Source: Lachnospiraceae bacterium
GTDB lineage: Bacteria; Bacillota; Clostridia; Lachnospirales; Lachnospiraceae
Assembly: GCA_009774615.1 (NCBI GenBank)
Contig: VSOC01000028.1
Location: 4,534 to 31,740 of the forward strand
DNA: 27,207 nt
Reading direction: 5' to 3'
The stretch's first letter is position 1; each line of letters begins with the position of its first letter. The notes beneath the pieces were generated by a model, which ran no database searches, had not been told where the DNA came from, and saw nothing but the letters and a program-made list of their open reading frames with translations. Positions 15,192 to 22,970 of the stretch are shown in pieces. The position numbers and the translations under genes are program-made.

Positions 15192-16163
15192 TTAATACGC
15201 AACAACGCCCATATACCTTCTCATATCCAGAGGATGACGGCGCTTATCCTGTAATCCTGTGCGGTAAGCTACAGACATGGCATAGAATACCATCGGGCAG
15301 AAATACTCATTTACACTTGCATCAATAGCATCAATTCCAAGTTCCACCGCGTCAATTACTTCATACTTCTTTGCATATTTCTTCAGGAATACCAATGCAC
15401 GCTCATCCATCGTCCGTGCTGCTCCGGTACCCATCAGCAGAATGTAGAGATGATCTTCATCCGTGCACTCAAAGGGACCGTGGAAATATTCGCCGGAGTG
15501 CAGATAGCAACAGTCCATCCACTGCATTTCCTGAAGGGAGCAGATAGAAAATCCATAAGCCTGTGAGTAGGACGCACCAGAACCCATAATGTAAAGGAAT
15601 GGCTCTTCAAAATATTTCTCGGCAAACACCCAGGTACGGTTCTTTACCTTCTTCACTGCTGCGCGGACAATGCCGTCGGCCTTCTCCAGTCCGTCCAGTA
15701 CAGCATCATACTTGCTGTAGGATTCTTCCTGCATCTTTAAGAGTTCATTCAGCACACGCATCACGATTCCCTGTGGGCGATCCTTTTCGTTCGTATCATC
15801 CTCCCAGCTGTAAACCACGGGATTCATTTCTTCCCGGGCACAGATGGATTCCGGGTTATGCGTCATGGTAATAATTGCGGCTCCATGTTCTTTTGCCAGC
15901 CTTGCTGCTTCCACCGTTTCCCCGGTGTTTCCGCCATGGGAGCAGAGGATAACCAGCGCACCCTTTTTCAGAAATTTTGACGGAGAAACCACCAGTTCCT
16001 TCGCGGTCAGCCAATGGGCATGCATGGTTTCGGATTCTGCATTCAGGAAATAATAGCCCGGATAAAGGTCAACTAAAGAACCTCCGCATGCAGTAAGAAA
16101 TACATCGTTAATTCTTCCCTGCTCCTCATAAATTTTCTTGATTAATTCTTCTGGTCTGTTCAT
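15192..16163 (-). CDS. frlB: Fructosamine-6-phosphate deglycase, FrlB-like SIS protein
   Basis: 323 residues with two SIS lobes. FLTACGGSLVDLYPG (about 22-36) and LCSHGGNTGETVEAARLA (about 73-90) form the first phosphosugar site; YIMGSGASYSQAYGF and HSGEYFHGPFE (222-232) form the second, with Glu225 and His228 as likely catalytic residues. The tail HPLDMRRYMGVVAY resembles the E. coli FrlB ending. FrlB splits fructoselysine-6-phosphate into lysine and glucose-6-phosphate; FraB does the same for fructose-asparagine. The amino-acid partner here is not determined. AAGGAG precedes the ATG by eight bases. The 85-base gap to the transporter gene contains a perfect hairpin. Confidence 0.82.
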   Translation of the reverse strand: MNRPEELIKKIYEEQGRINDVFLTACGGSLVDLYPGYYFLNAESETMHAHWLTAKELVVSPSKFLKKGALVILCSHGGNTGETVEAARLAKEHGAAIITMTHNPESICAREEMNPVVYSWEDDTNEKDRPQGIVMRVLNELLKMQEESYSKYDAVLDGLEKADGIVRAAVKKVKNRTWVFAEKYFEEPFLYIMGSGASYSQAYGFSICSLQEMQWMDCCYLHSGEYFHGPFECTDEDHLYILLMGTGAARTMDERALVFLKKYAKKYEVIDAVELGIDAIDASVNEYFCPMVFYAMSVAYRTGLQDKRRHPLDMRRYMGVVAY

Positions 16164-16214
16164 TTTTTATTCTCCTTTTTTATATTATTTTTTAATTTTT
16201 ATAGAAAATTACCC

Positions 16215-16240
16215 GTTACTGTGAATGTGTGAACAGTAAC
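16215..16240. repeat. Perfect GTTACTGT/ACAGTAAC hairpin element
   Basis: GTTACTGT (16215-16222) and ACAGTAAC (16233-16240) are exact inverted repeats around a ten-base loop GAATGTGTGA. The reverse strand starts GTTACTGTTCACA, as at 4383, 6793 and 21888. It lies in the transporter-deglycase gap within one operon, so it could modulate mRNA stability or relative expression; no U tract follows. Confidence 0.8.
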
Positions 16241-16248
16241 AATTATCC

Positions 16249-17670
16249 TTACATTCCTGCTGAAATTGCACAGAACACAATACCTAAAACCGTTAAAATC
16301 AAGAATACTTTCCAAATCGTTTTCCACCACTGTCCAAAGGTAATCCGGCAGATAGCCAGTCCTGCCACCGTTGTCCCGGCTACCGGGCTCATTAAGTTTG
16401 TCAGCTGATTTGCATACTGTAATGCGGTAACCGCAGCTTCGGGATTCACCCCATGAAGGTCGCAAAGCGGTGCCATAACCGGCATGGAAAGCGCTGCAAG
16501 TCCTGAAGATGAAGGAACAAGCAGGGTTAAAATCGACTGCACCAGATACATCACGGCTGCAAACATGGCATTATTGGAATTTGCCACCATATTACTTAAT
16601 GCATTTAAAATCGTATCAATAATCATTCCGTCCTGGGCAACGACCATAATGCCGCTGCAAAATCCGATAACCATTGCCGCAAAGGTAATATCCTTTACTC
16701 CATAAAGAAATTCTTCGGCAATCTCCGTTTCCGTAAAACCGGCGGCAATCCCCATCAAAAGTCCCATGCCAAGGAAACACATGGACAGTTCATTCATATA
16801 CCAGCCAAACTTCACCAGTCCAATCACCACCATAAGCATACCGCCTAAAAAGATAACCAGCACCAGCTTTTGACGCAGGGTCATATCCGCATTAAAATCA
16901 ACCTTTGCTGCCATCTCGTTTTTCTTCTGGATATCGTCCTGATAGGTAATGGATTTTTCCGGATGCTTCTTCACCTGCAGGGCCCGCCAGGTTACAAAGG
17001 CAATAATAACCGCCATCACAATCACCCACTGCACCATCCGAAACCCTAACTGCGGATTTCCCTGAATCCCGGCAACACCCTGGGCAATCAATACGCAAAA
17101 CGGATTAATCGTCGAGGCCGCATAGCCTACCGTTGCCGCCAGGCAAACCGTCATAAAAGTTGTCATGGAATCATAGCCCATGGCAAACATAATCGGCATA
17201 ATCAAGAGATAAAACGGAACCAGTTCATCCGACATGCCAAAGGTACTTCCGCCAAGGCCAAACAGCACCATCAGTATAGGAATAATCAAAATTTCTTTTG
17301 CACCCAGCTTTTTTACCACCTTTTGAATCCCCAGATTTAATGCATTGGTTTTTGCCATAATCTGGAACACGCCGCCGATAATAAAGACAAAAGCCAATAC
17401 CTCGATAATCGACTGAATCCCTTTTCCCGGTGCCATCAGTACCTGCGCAAATCCCTGGCGCAAATCGGTTCCGTCCTCTGCAATCTTATCCACCACATGG
17501 TAGGTTCCCGCCACCGCAACACTGCGCTCCCCTGTTGAAGTTTCCATCATTGTCCGGTCAAACTCACCACTTGGCAATATCCAGGTAAGCACCGCTACGA
17601 CAACAATTAGAAAAAAGATTAACGTAAGTACGTGCGGCATATGAAGCTTAAATGTTTTCTTCTCTCCCAT
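16249..17670 (-). CDS. YfcC-family (C4-dicarboxylate carrier-like) membrane transporter
   Basis: 473 residues with about a dozen hydrophobic segments and the N-terminal pattern MPHVLTLIFFLIVVVAVLTW-ILPSGEFDR characteristic of the YfcC/DcuC-like superfamily. Further conserved blocks are LFGLGGSTFGMSDELVPFY, YAASTINPFCVLIAQGVAG and LVPSSSGLAALSMPVMAPL, the last two resembling paired re-entrant loops of ion-transporter-superfamily carriers. Family members often move peptides, amino acids or ornithine/arginine; substrates are poorly known. In this operon it occupies the position of the permease in frl/fra systems, so a fructosamine or its acylated/peptidyl form is the inferred substrate. Confidence 0.85.
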   Translation of the reverse strand: MGEKKTFKLHMPHVLTLIFFLIVVVAVLTWILPSGEFDRTMMETSTGERSVAVAGTYHVVDKIAEDGTDLRQGFAQVLMAPGKGIQSIIEVLAFVFIIGGVFQIMAKTNALNLGIQKVVKKLGAKEILIIPILMVLFGLGGSTFGMSDELVPFYLLIMPIMFAMGYDSMTTFMTVCLAATVGYAASTINPFCVLIAQGVAGIQGNPQLGFRMVQWVIVMAVIIAFVTWRALQVKKHPEKSITYQDDIQKKNEMAAKVDFNADMTLRQKLVLVIFLGGMLMVVIGLVKFGWYMNELSMCFLGMGLLMGIAAGFTETEIAEEFLYGVKDITFAAMVIGFCSGIMVVAQDGMIIDTILNALSNMVANSNNAMFAAVMYLVQSILTLLVPSSSGLAALSMPVMAPLCDLHGVNPEAAVTALQYANQLTNLMSPVAGTTVAGLAICRITFGQWWKTIWKVFLILTVLGIVFCAISAGM

Positions 17671-17762
17671 TTCCTTATCCTTCCTTTACTTCTTTTTTGT
17701 CTTTTCCTTTTTCTCCCTTAACCATTGATTTTCAAGTAGCTCTTCTGTCGGTTCTGTCGGAT

Positions 17763-19316
17763 TTATTTTTCCTGATACACCACCTTCCCATCCATTATCG
17801 TCATGATCACTTTCGCTTCCCTTGCTTTTTTCTTATCTATCTCCAGTAAATTCCGGTCAAATACAGCAATATCCGCAAGTTTTCCTTCCTCCAATGTCCC
17901 AAGCTTTTCTTCCATCCCTAAATTCCTCTGTCCGCCAATCGTCCAGGCTTTTAACAGTTCAGAAACTGTCAGGGTATTTTCCGGCTGAAAAGCTTCTTCC
18001 CTCCCGTCCATAAAACCGCCGCAGGAGTAATACACCGATTCCGGCACGCTGGTTATCAGCAGAGGAAGGTCCGTTGCGCCGCTTAAAATCATTCCTGCAT
18101 CCTGCATTTTCCGACGGTTCCAGTAATATTTTCCCCTCTCCTTTCCAATCGTTTTTTCGATATTTTCAAGCAATACTTCTGCCGGATCAAGGGACATAAT
18201 CTGGAAATATAATTCTGCGGTTACTCCCATGGCCCCCAGCGTTTCCAGATCCTTCGGATCGGTAAATTCCATATCGGTAATGGCGTGGCGGTTTTTTAAC
18301 TTCCCGTTCACCTTTTCACATTTATCGTATATCCTGGCGATTTTTCCAACCGCACCGTCCCCCTGTGCATGCAGCGACCAGCGAAACCCTTCTGCATCGG
18401 CAGCTAGGACATCGGCTTCAATTTCATCATAAGGAATTTCTATCCCGCAGGTAAATTCTTTATTTTCATAGGCTTCCTTTAAATCCCCCTTATATGCTGC
18501 AATCGTGCCGTCGGTCATCCGGTTAAATCCGCTAAACCTTACCCTGTCCCCCGTAAACATTTCCCGCATTTTTCCGGCATAGGCAAGATTCATCCTTTCT
18601 CCCACCGGCTGCGACATAAAAAATGTTCGAAGATGCAGTTTATCCGAATGTTCCATTTCTTTTAAATAGGCGGTAAATCCGTAGAAATCGTCAAAACCCA
18701 TTTCCTTTACCGTTGTCACTCCCCGCTGATTCATCATTTCCATATAGGAGGCAAATTCTTTTTCAATAAATGCGCGGTCATTCAAATATTCCCGCATCAC
18801 CCGATAATAGCTCTCCGGGTAGCAGGTTTCTGGCGTAAACCGGTAAATTTCACGCGCTGTTGTATTCATCATACAGGTTGACCGATCCGCTGCAAATAAA
18901 ATTACCGCTTTTTTGGGATACGCCTCTTCCAGCATCTTTTCTCCGTCCTGCTGATTCCACTTCTCAGGGTTCCAGCCATGGCCAAGCAAGGCTCCGTCAG
19001 GCTTTTTCTCTTTTTCATAGGCTTGAATCACTGCCAGTCCGCCCTTATTGTCCTCCACCTGAGAAATATCTGCGCCAACATGAAATACTGCATATCCGGT
19101 AAAAAATGTGTGTGTATCCGTAATCCCCGGCATTACCAATTCATCGGTAAAGGTAAACACCTGCTCTGCCTGGTTTAAGATTTCCTGTCCCGGTACACCC
19201 TTTCCCATCCGGGCAATCTGCTTACCTTTCAGAGCCAGCCAGCCCTCATAAGCGCCTTCACTTACGCTGTCAAACAGGTTCTTTGCTGCTATCACCATTG
19301 AAAATTCCTTATCCAT
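17763..19316 (-). CDS. COG1574 (YtcJ-type) amidohydrolase with altered metal motif
   Basis: 517 residues, first gene of the operon after the operator region. It has the amidohydrolase-superfamily plan: an N-terminal beta-sandwich piece, the entry MPGITDTHTFF (62-72), SLHAQGDGAV (His316, Asp320), NRHAITDMEF (His344) and SGATDLPL (Asp416), then a C-terminal GKLADIAVFDRN segment. The usual D-x-H-x-H reads D-T-H-T-F, so the second metal His is Phe71. Family members hydrolyse C-N bonds of varied amides; here it may release an amino acid or remove an acyl group from the imported conjugate. Loss of one ligand leaves room for a one-metal site or altered chemistry. AAAGGAG precedes the ATG. Confidence 0.82.
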   Translation of the reverse strand: MDKEFSMVIAAKNLFDSVSEGAYEGWLALKGKQIARMGKGVPGQEILNQAEQVFTFTDELVMPGITDTHTFFTGYAVFHVGADISQVEDNKGGLAVIQAYEKEKKPDGALLGHGWNPEKWNQQDGEKMLEEAYPKKAVILFAADRSTCMMNTTAREIYRFTPETCYPESYYRVMREYLNDRAFIEKEFASYMEMMNQRGVTTVKEMGFDDFYGFTAYLKEMEHSDKLHLRTFFMSQPVGERMNLAYAGKMREMFTGDRVRFSGFNRMTDGTIAAYKGDLKEAYENKEFTCGIEIPYDEIEADVLAADAEGFRWSLHAQGDGAVGKIARIYDKCEKVNGKLKNRHAITDMEFTDPKDLETLGAMGVTAELYFQIMSLDPAEVLLENIEKTIGKERGKYYWNRRKMQDAGMILSGATDLPLLITSVPESVYYSCGGFMDGREEAFQPENTLTVSELLKAWTIGGQRNLGMEEKLGTLEEGKLADIAVFDRNLLEIDKKKAREAKVIMTIMDGKVVYQEK

Positions 19317-19340
19317 ATTTCCCTCTCCTTTCTTGTTTAG

Positions 19341-19381
19341 ATTATATCATCATATAACGTTATGTCACAATATGATGTTAT
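19341..19381 (-). promoter_or_regulatory. Operon promoter with overlapping GntR-type operators
   Basis: On the minus strand TTGTGA (19370-19365), an 18-base spacer and TATAAT (19346-19341). Within the spacer lies ATAACGTTAT (19363-19354), a perfect 10-bp palindrome, and just upstream of the -35 box ATAACATCAT (19381-19372), a related half-matching site. Sites of the type ATAAC-N-TTAT placed over a promoter suggest repression by the adjacent GntR regulator, relieved by a sugar phosphate. Confidence 0.7.
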
Positions 19382-19622
19382 GAAAAAAATCATCTTTAGA
19401 AATTCTCCATAAATTTTCCCTCTTACATTTGGAAGAATTGCATAAAAAAAAGAACATCCAAACTCGATTTTCAACGATTTTTCCGTCAAATACTCATGTT
19501 TTGGATATTCTTTTCGTAATTCAATATAACCATTTACCGCATCAATCTCCAATGACTGGTGATTCTTTTCTGTGCCCCGCTTTTGTCTTTGCCATATAAG
19601 AAGCGGGAACTTCCTTACTTGA
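19382..19622. other. Intergenic stretch between regulator and operon
   Basis: About 240 AT-rich bases with no supported gene. A frame stays open across it but has no ribosome binding site and overlaps the regulator gene in another frame. A CCCGCTT/AAGCGGG inverted repeat (19576-19582 and 19601-19607) follows the regulator's stop but lacks a U tract. Confidence 0.5.
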
Positions 19623-20348
19623 TCAAATCGAAATACGATATCTGGTTCCTGCAATAATCTCATAACTGATATACAGCGGGTTATCCTCGCAATCATTCAT
19701 ATAGCTGGTTAAAATCATCACCGGCTCTCCGGTATTCATCCGCAGATGCCCGGCAATCGCCGATGATGCCGTACCAACCTCCACGGTACTCCTGCCCTTT
19801 TCCGATTCCACTGCCTGATATTCTTCCGATAACAGCTTAAACAAAGACCCGTTTTCCAGCTTTTCCACCTGCAGACCAGGAACACGGCGTTCCGGGATAT
19901 AGATGTGCTCATAAATAATCGGCAGATCATCCGCCGACAGCACACGTTCAATATGATACAGACGCTTATCCCCCGCCAGCTTTAAAAATTCATTCTGCCA
20001 TTCCTCGGCCTCCATAAAACAGCAGGAAAGGACATGCGAAGAAGGCTTCCGTCCATTCGCATGGCAGGAAGCCGAAAAACTTAAATTATTCTCTTTTTCC
20101 ACCTTCCGGTAAATCTTAGGCGCTTCGACAAACGTCCCCTTTCCCTGACGCTTAATCAAAAGCCCCTGTGCACACAGTTCTTCTATCGTGCGGCGCACCG
20201 TAATCCGGCTGACCTGATAATGATTTGCCAGTTCAATTTCCGTAGGAATCTTACTTCCAGGCTTGTACATTCCATTTTGAATCTGTTCCTTAATCTCCTT
20301 CATTAACTGCGCATACAATGGCAGCTGCGCGTTTTTATCCAACCCCAT
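19623..20348 (-). CDS. GntR/HutC-family regulator with UTRA domain
   Basis: 241 residues. Residues about 10-75 are a winged helix: GMYKPGSKIPTEIELANHYQ, then VSRITVRRTIEELCAQGLL and the wing QGKGTFV, a clean GntR head. Residues about 90-240 form a UTRA ligand domain (YHIERVLSADDLPIIYEHIY; PVMILTSYMND; YISYEIIAGTRYRISI). UTRA regulators such as FrlR and FraR usually bind phosphorylated sugars or amino-sugar effectors. Gene order and operator-like palindromes both upstream of this gene and upstream of the amidohydrolase indicate that it represses itself and the downstream operon. Confidence 0.93.
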   Translation of the reverse strand: MGLDKNAQLPLYAQLMKEIKEQIQNGMYKPGSKIPTEIELANHYQVSRITVRRTIEELCAQGLLIKRQGKGTFVEAPKIYRKVEKENNLSFSASCHANGRKPSSHVLSCCFMEAEEWQNEFLKLAGDKRLYHIERVLSADDLPIIYEHIYIPERRVPGLQVEKLENGSLFKLLSEEYQAVESEKGRSTVEVGTASSAIAGHLRMNTGEPVMILTSYMNDCEDNPLYISYEIIAGTRYRISI

Positions 20349-20366
20349 ACTCCATCTTCCTTTCCT

Positions 20367-20422
20367 ATAACATTATGCTGTGTATGATAAGCAAGTATAT
20401 CATATGCAGACATTATACTCAA
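20367..20422 (-). promoter_or_regulatory. Promoter and operator-like site of the GntR gene
   Basis: TTGAGT (20422-20417), a 17-base spacer and TATACT (20399-20394). Downstream of the start point is ATAATGTTAT (20376-20367), one base from the perfect palindrome ATAACGTTAT at the operon promoter; binding there would block elongation, consistent with autorepression. Confidence 0.65.
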
Positions 20423-20444
20423 GGAAAAAAGCTTCCGGAATACC

Positions 20445-21839
20445 TTACATCGTAATCCACCCAAACACATTCGCAACCGAACTGAGCAGAATCACAATAA
20501 TGCAAACCGGTGCCAGATACTTCATAAAGATATGGTACATCTTCCTGCGCTTAAAGGCCGACGACTGTGCCACTTCTTCTTCAATCCGGGAAAGCCCGAC
20601 CACACGGGTAACTAAAAAGCAGGTCGCAAGCGCCGCAATCGGCATCATCAGCGAATTGGTCAGAAAATCAAAAAAGTCCAGGATCGACATCCCCAAAATC
20701 GCAATAAAATCCCATACCCCAAAACCAAGCGCAGAAAACACGCCAAGAAGGATAATAATCACGCCCATCACCGCCGTCGCCTTATGTCGGCTCCATCCGA
20801 ACTGATCCTCGAAGGTGGAAACCCCGGACTCTGCTAAGGAAATTGCGCTGGTCAGCGCCGCAAGCAGAACCAGAAGGAAGAACAAAATCCCCGCCCCGGT
20901 TCCAAAGCCCATGCTGGCAAATACTTTGGGAATCGTAATAAACATCAGGGAAGGCCCCGCCTTTAAGGTATCCGGGTCCCCGCCGGAAAAGGCAAAAACC
21001 GCGGGAATAATCATCAGTCCCGCAAGCATGGCAATCGCCGTGTCAAACACCTCCACCTGTGCCGTGGACTGCTCGATATCCACATCTTCCTTCATATAAG
21101 AACCATAAGTATATAAAATACCCATAGCAATGGATAACGAATAAAACATCTGCCCCATCGCGGCGACCACCGTCATCCACGAAAAATTCTTTACATTCGG
21201 AACCAGAAAATATTTCACTCCCTCAAATGCCCCCGGTCGGGTCATCGAATAAACGGCAACCACCATGGCTAAAAGCACAAGCAAAGGCATCATCACCTTG
21301 GAAACCCGCTCCACGCCATGCTTCACTCCGGCAAATAAAACCGCAATCACCACCAGGCTGAACAGTAAAAACCAAAAAACGCTGAAACTGTCTGCAATAA
21401 ATCCGGTAAAATAGCCGTCCTCTGCCAGCGCCGCCGTGCCTCCCCGAAAATATTCAAACAAATACTTCGTCACCCACCCGCCAATTACACTGTAATACGG
21501 CACAATCAGCATGGGAATTACCGCGTTAATCCATCCTCCGACAGCAAACCTCTTACCCTTTCCAAATGCCCGAAAAGCCCCCACCGGGCTCTTTCTCGTC
21601 ATCCTCCCCAGCGCTGTTTCCGACACAATCAGCGCATAGCCGAAGGTCAGCATAAGCACCAGGTATGCCAAAAGAAAGATACCGCCGCCGTATTTTGCCG
21701 CCAGATAAGGAAAGCGCCAGATATTCCCCAGCCCGACGGCTGACCCTGCCACAGCCAGAACATATCCGAGTTTCCCCGAAAAACTGCTGCGGTTCTTTTG
21801 GGACTGCGCATCCGCCTGTGCCTTATTGTCCTTGTTCAT
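20445..21839 (-). CDS. Sodium-dependent transporter of the NSS family
   Basis: 464 residues from ATG 21839, fixed by GGAGGAGG nine bases upstream. After a polar head comes the neurotransmitter:sodium symporter hallmark SGKLGYVLAVAGSAVGLGNI and WRFPYLAAKYGGGIFLLAYL, the unwound TM1 that binds Na+ and substrate. Later blocks include MGQMFYSLSIAMGILYTYGS (TM6) and LVLLAALTSAISLAESGVST (TM8 Na+ site). Bacterial members (LeuT, MhsT, TnaT) import hydrophobic or aromatic amino acids with sodium; the substrate here is unknown. It has its own promoter. Position between the frl-like operon and the pyr genes gives no firm functional link, though amino-acid uptake would complement NhaC-driven sodium cycling. 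Confidence 0.93.
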   Translation of the reverse strand: MNKDNKAQADAQSQKNRSSFSGKLGYVLAVAGSAVGLGNIWRFPYLAAKYGGGIFLLAYLVLMLTFGYALIVSETALGRMTRKSPVGAFRAFGKGKRFAVGGWINAVIPMLIVPYYSVIGGWVTKYLFEYFRGGTAALAEDGYFTGFIADSFSVFWFLLFSLVVIAVLFAGVKHGVERVSKVMMPLLVLLAMVVAVYSMTRPGAFEGVKYFLVPNVKNFSWMTVVAAMGQMFYSLSIAMGILYTYGSYMKEDVDIEQSTAQVEVFDTAIAMLAGLMIIPAVFAFSGGDPDTLKAGPSLMFITIPKVFASMGFGTGAGILFFLLVLLAALTSAISLAESGVSTFEDQFGWSRHKATAVMGVIIILLGVFSALGFGVWDFIAILGMSILDFFDFLTNSLMMPIAALATCFLVTRVVGLSRIEEEVAQSSAFKRRKMYHIFMKYLAPVCIIVILLSSVANVFGWITM

Positions 21840-21887
21840 TGTAAAAAACCTCCTCCATAAAACATTCTTTCGTAACCATGTAAAATC

Positions 21888-21938
21888 GTTACTGTTCACA
21901 TGTCAGCAGCAAATGCGCAGACTTACATGAATCGTAAC
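21888..21938. repeat. Extended copy of the GTTACTGTTCACA element
   Basis: GTTACTGTTCACATGT (21888-21903) and ACATGAATCGTAAC (21925-21938) form an imperfect inverted repeat around about 21 bases, in the 5' leader of the sodium symporter. A further related half, CGTAACCATGTAAA, lies beside it at 21871-21884. Confidence 0.6.
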
Positions 21939-21990
21939 GTAAAATCTCCCCGGAAAATCTTTTTCACCCCCACGATTACACTTATGTTTC

Positions 21991-22019
21991 AGTTTAGCAT
22001 TGGAAATCAGAACTTGCAA
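21991..22019 (-). promoter_or_regulatory. Predicted promoter of the NSS transporter
   Basis: TTGCAA (22019-22014), a 17-base spacer and TAAACT (21996-21991) with TG just upstream (extended -10). The start near 21984 gives a leader of about 145 nt containing the palindromic element. The rest of the gap to 22143 shows nothing. Confidence 0.65.
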
Positions 22020-22143
22020 GCAGAATTATCTTTTGAGCTGTAATATTCCCAGACAATTGCGCAGTTCTTCACAATATGCCGCACCAATATTATCCTTCAA
22101 ACAACTCTTTCATTGTATTTATCGTCCTATGCCTTTGTCTGCT

Positions 22144-22803
22144 TCACCCTTCCATCCGTATCCGCGGCAGATTCCAGCGATAATGTGCAGCCAGAAAACG
22201 AATAACGACGACCAGCAGAGAAGAAATCACCATCGCCGGAAGCTGCCCAAATATCCTGTAAATCCACACGCAGCTCACCGCCCCCACAACCGACGCACAG
22301 GCATAAATATGCTTGACAAAAATATAGGGCGGCTGCCCGGCCATCATATCCCGCAGAAGCCCGCCGCCCACTCCGGTCAGGGTTCCAAGCACCGTCAGCA
22401 GAAAAGCATTTTCCCCATACCCCTCGTTCATCCCGGTCATAACCCCCATAACCGTAAAAATACCCAAACCAAAGGAATCCATAACCAGCATAATCCTGTC
22501 GTATACAATGCCAAACCTTCCCTTAAGAACATTTTTCCGAAAATACAATACAATAAAGACAAAAAGCGCTGTTATCACTGCCGCCAGCACATAAACCGGT
22601 TTGACCAGCGCTCCCGGCACATTGCCCAGAATAACATCCCTCGTCATCCCACCGCCCACAGCCGTCATTACCCCTAAAACGCACACACCGAAAATATCCA
22701 TCCTGCAATGAATCCCCACCATCGCCCCCGACGCCGCAAAAGCAATCGTTCCCGCAAGTTCCATACAAAAAATAAGTATTGTTTGAATTTCTGTAACTTC
22801 CAT
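22144..22803 (-). CDS. TRIC/UPF0126-family cation-channel-like membrane protein
   Basis: 219 residues from ATG 22803, with GGGAGG five bases upstream. Two homologous halves of three helices each are visible: GTIAFAASGAMVGIHCRMDI and VMTAVGGGMTRDVILGNVPG in the first, DSFGLGIFTVMGVMTGMNEG and LTGVGGGLLRDMMAGQPPYI in the second. The repeated GGG-x2-RD motif defines the family (E. coli YicG/YadS). Structures of prokaryotic homologues are trimeric K+/Na+ channels; a role in glycine transport has been proposed for some. It has its own promoter. Confidence 0.93.
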   Translation of the reverse strand: MEVTEIQTILIFCMELAGTIAFAASGAMVGIHCRMDIFGVCVLGVMTAVGGGMTRDVILGNVPGALVKPVYVLAAVITALFVFIVLYFRKNVLKGRFGIVYDRIMLVMDSFGLGIFTVMGVMTGMNEGYGENAFLLTVLGTLTGVGGGLLRDMMAGQPPYIFVKHIYACASVVGAVSCVWIYRIFGQLPAMVISSLLVVVIRFLAAHYRWNLPRIRMEG

Positions 22804-22829
22804 CTTTTCCTCCCAAATCATTTTCCTTC

Positions 22830-22858
22830 ATTATATCTGCTGCCTGTTTTGATGTAAA
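22830..22858 (-). promoter_or_regulatory. Predicted promoter of the TRIC gene
   Basis: TTTACA (22858-22853), a 17-base spacer and a perfect TATAAT (22835-22830), starting just after the U run of the pyr terminator. Confidence 0.75.
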
Positions 22859-22864
22859 GGCGGC

Positions 22865-22919
22865 AAAAAAGCAGACCTCACCGGAAAGATTCCCATGGAA
22901 TCTCCCTGTGCGGTCTGCT
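22865..22919 (-). terminator. Terminator of the pyrFKD operon
   Basis: On the minus strand AGCAGACC (22919-22912) pairs with GGTCTGCT (22877-22870), with an inner AGATTCC/GGAATCT stem, followed by TTTTTT. It lies about 50 bases after the pyrD stop. Confidence 0.88.
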
Positions 22920-22970
22920 GTATTAAAACATTTTCTCCCTTTTATCCTGCTTCACTTTATTCCAATATCA

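Noticed and set aside
19337..19696. 119-codon minus-strand ORF between the regulator and amidohydrolase
   Set aside because: It overlaps the regulator gene in another frame, has no ribosome site, and covers the operon promoter and operators.
22000..22677. 225-codon plus-strand ORF opposite the TRIC gene
   Set aside because: Shadow of a well-recognised minus-strand gene; His/Pro/Arg/Gln-rich composition with no family features.
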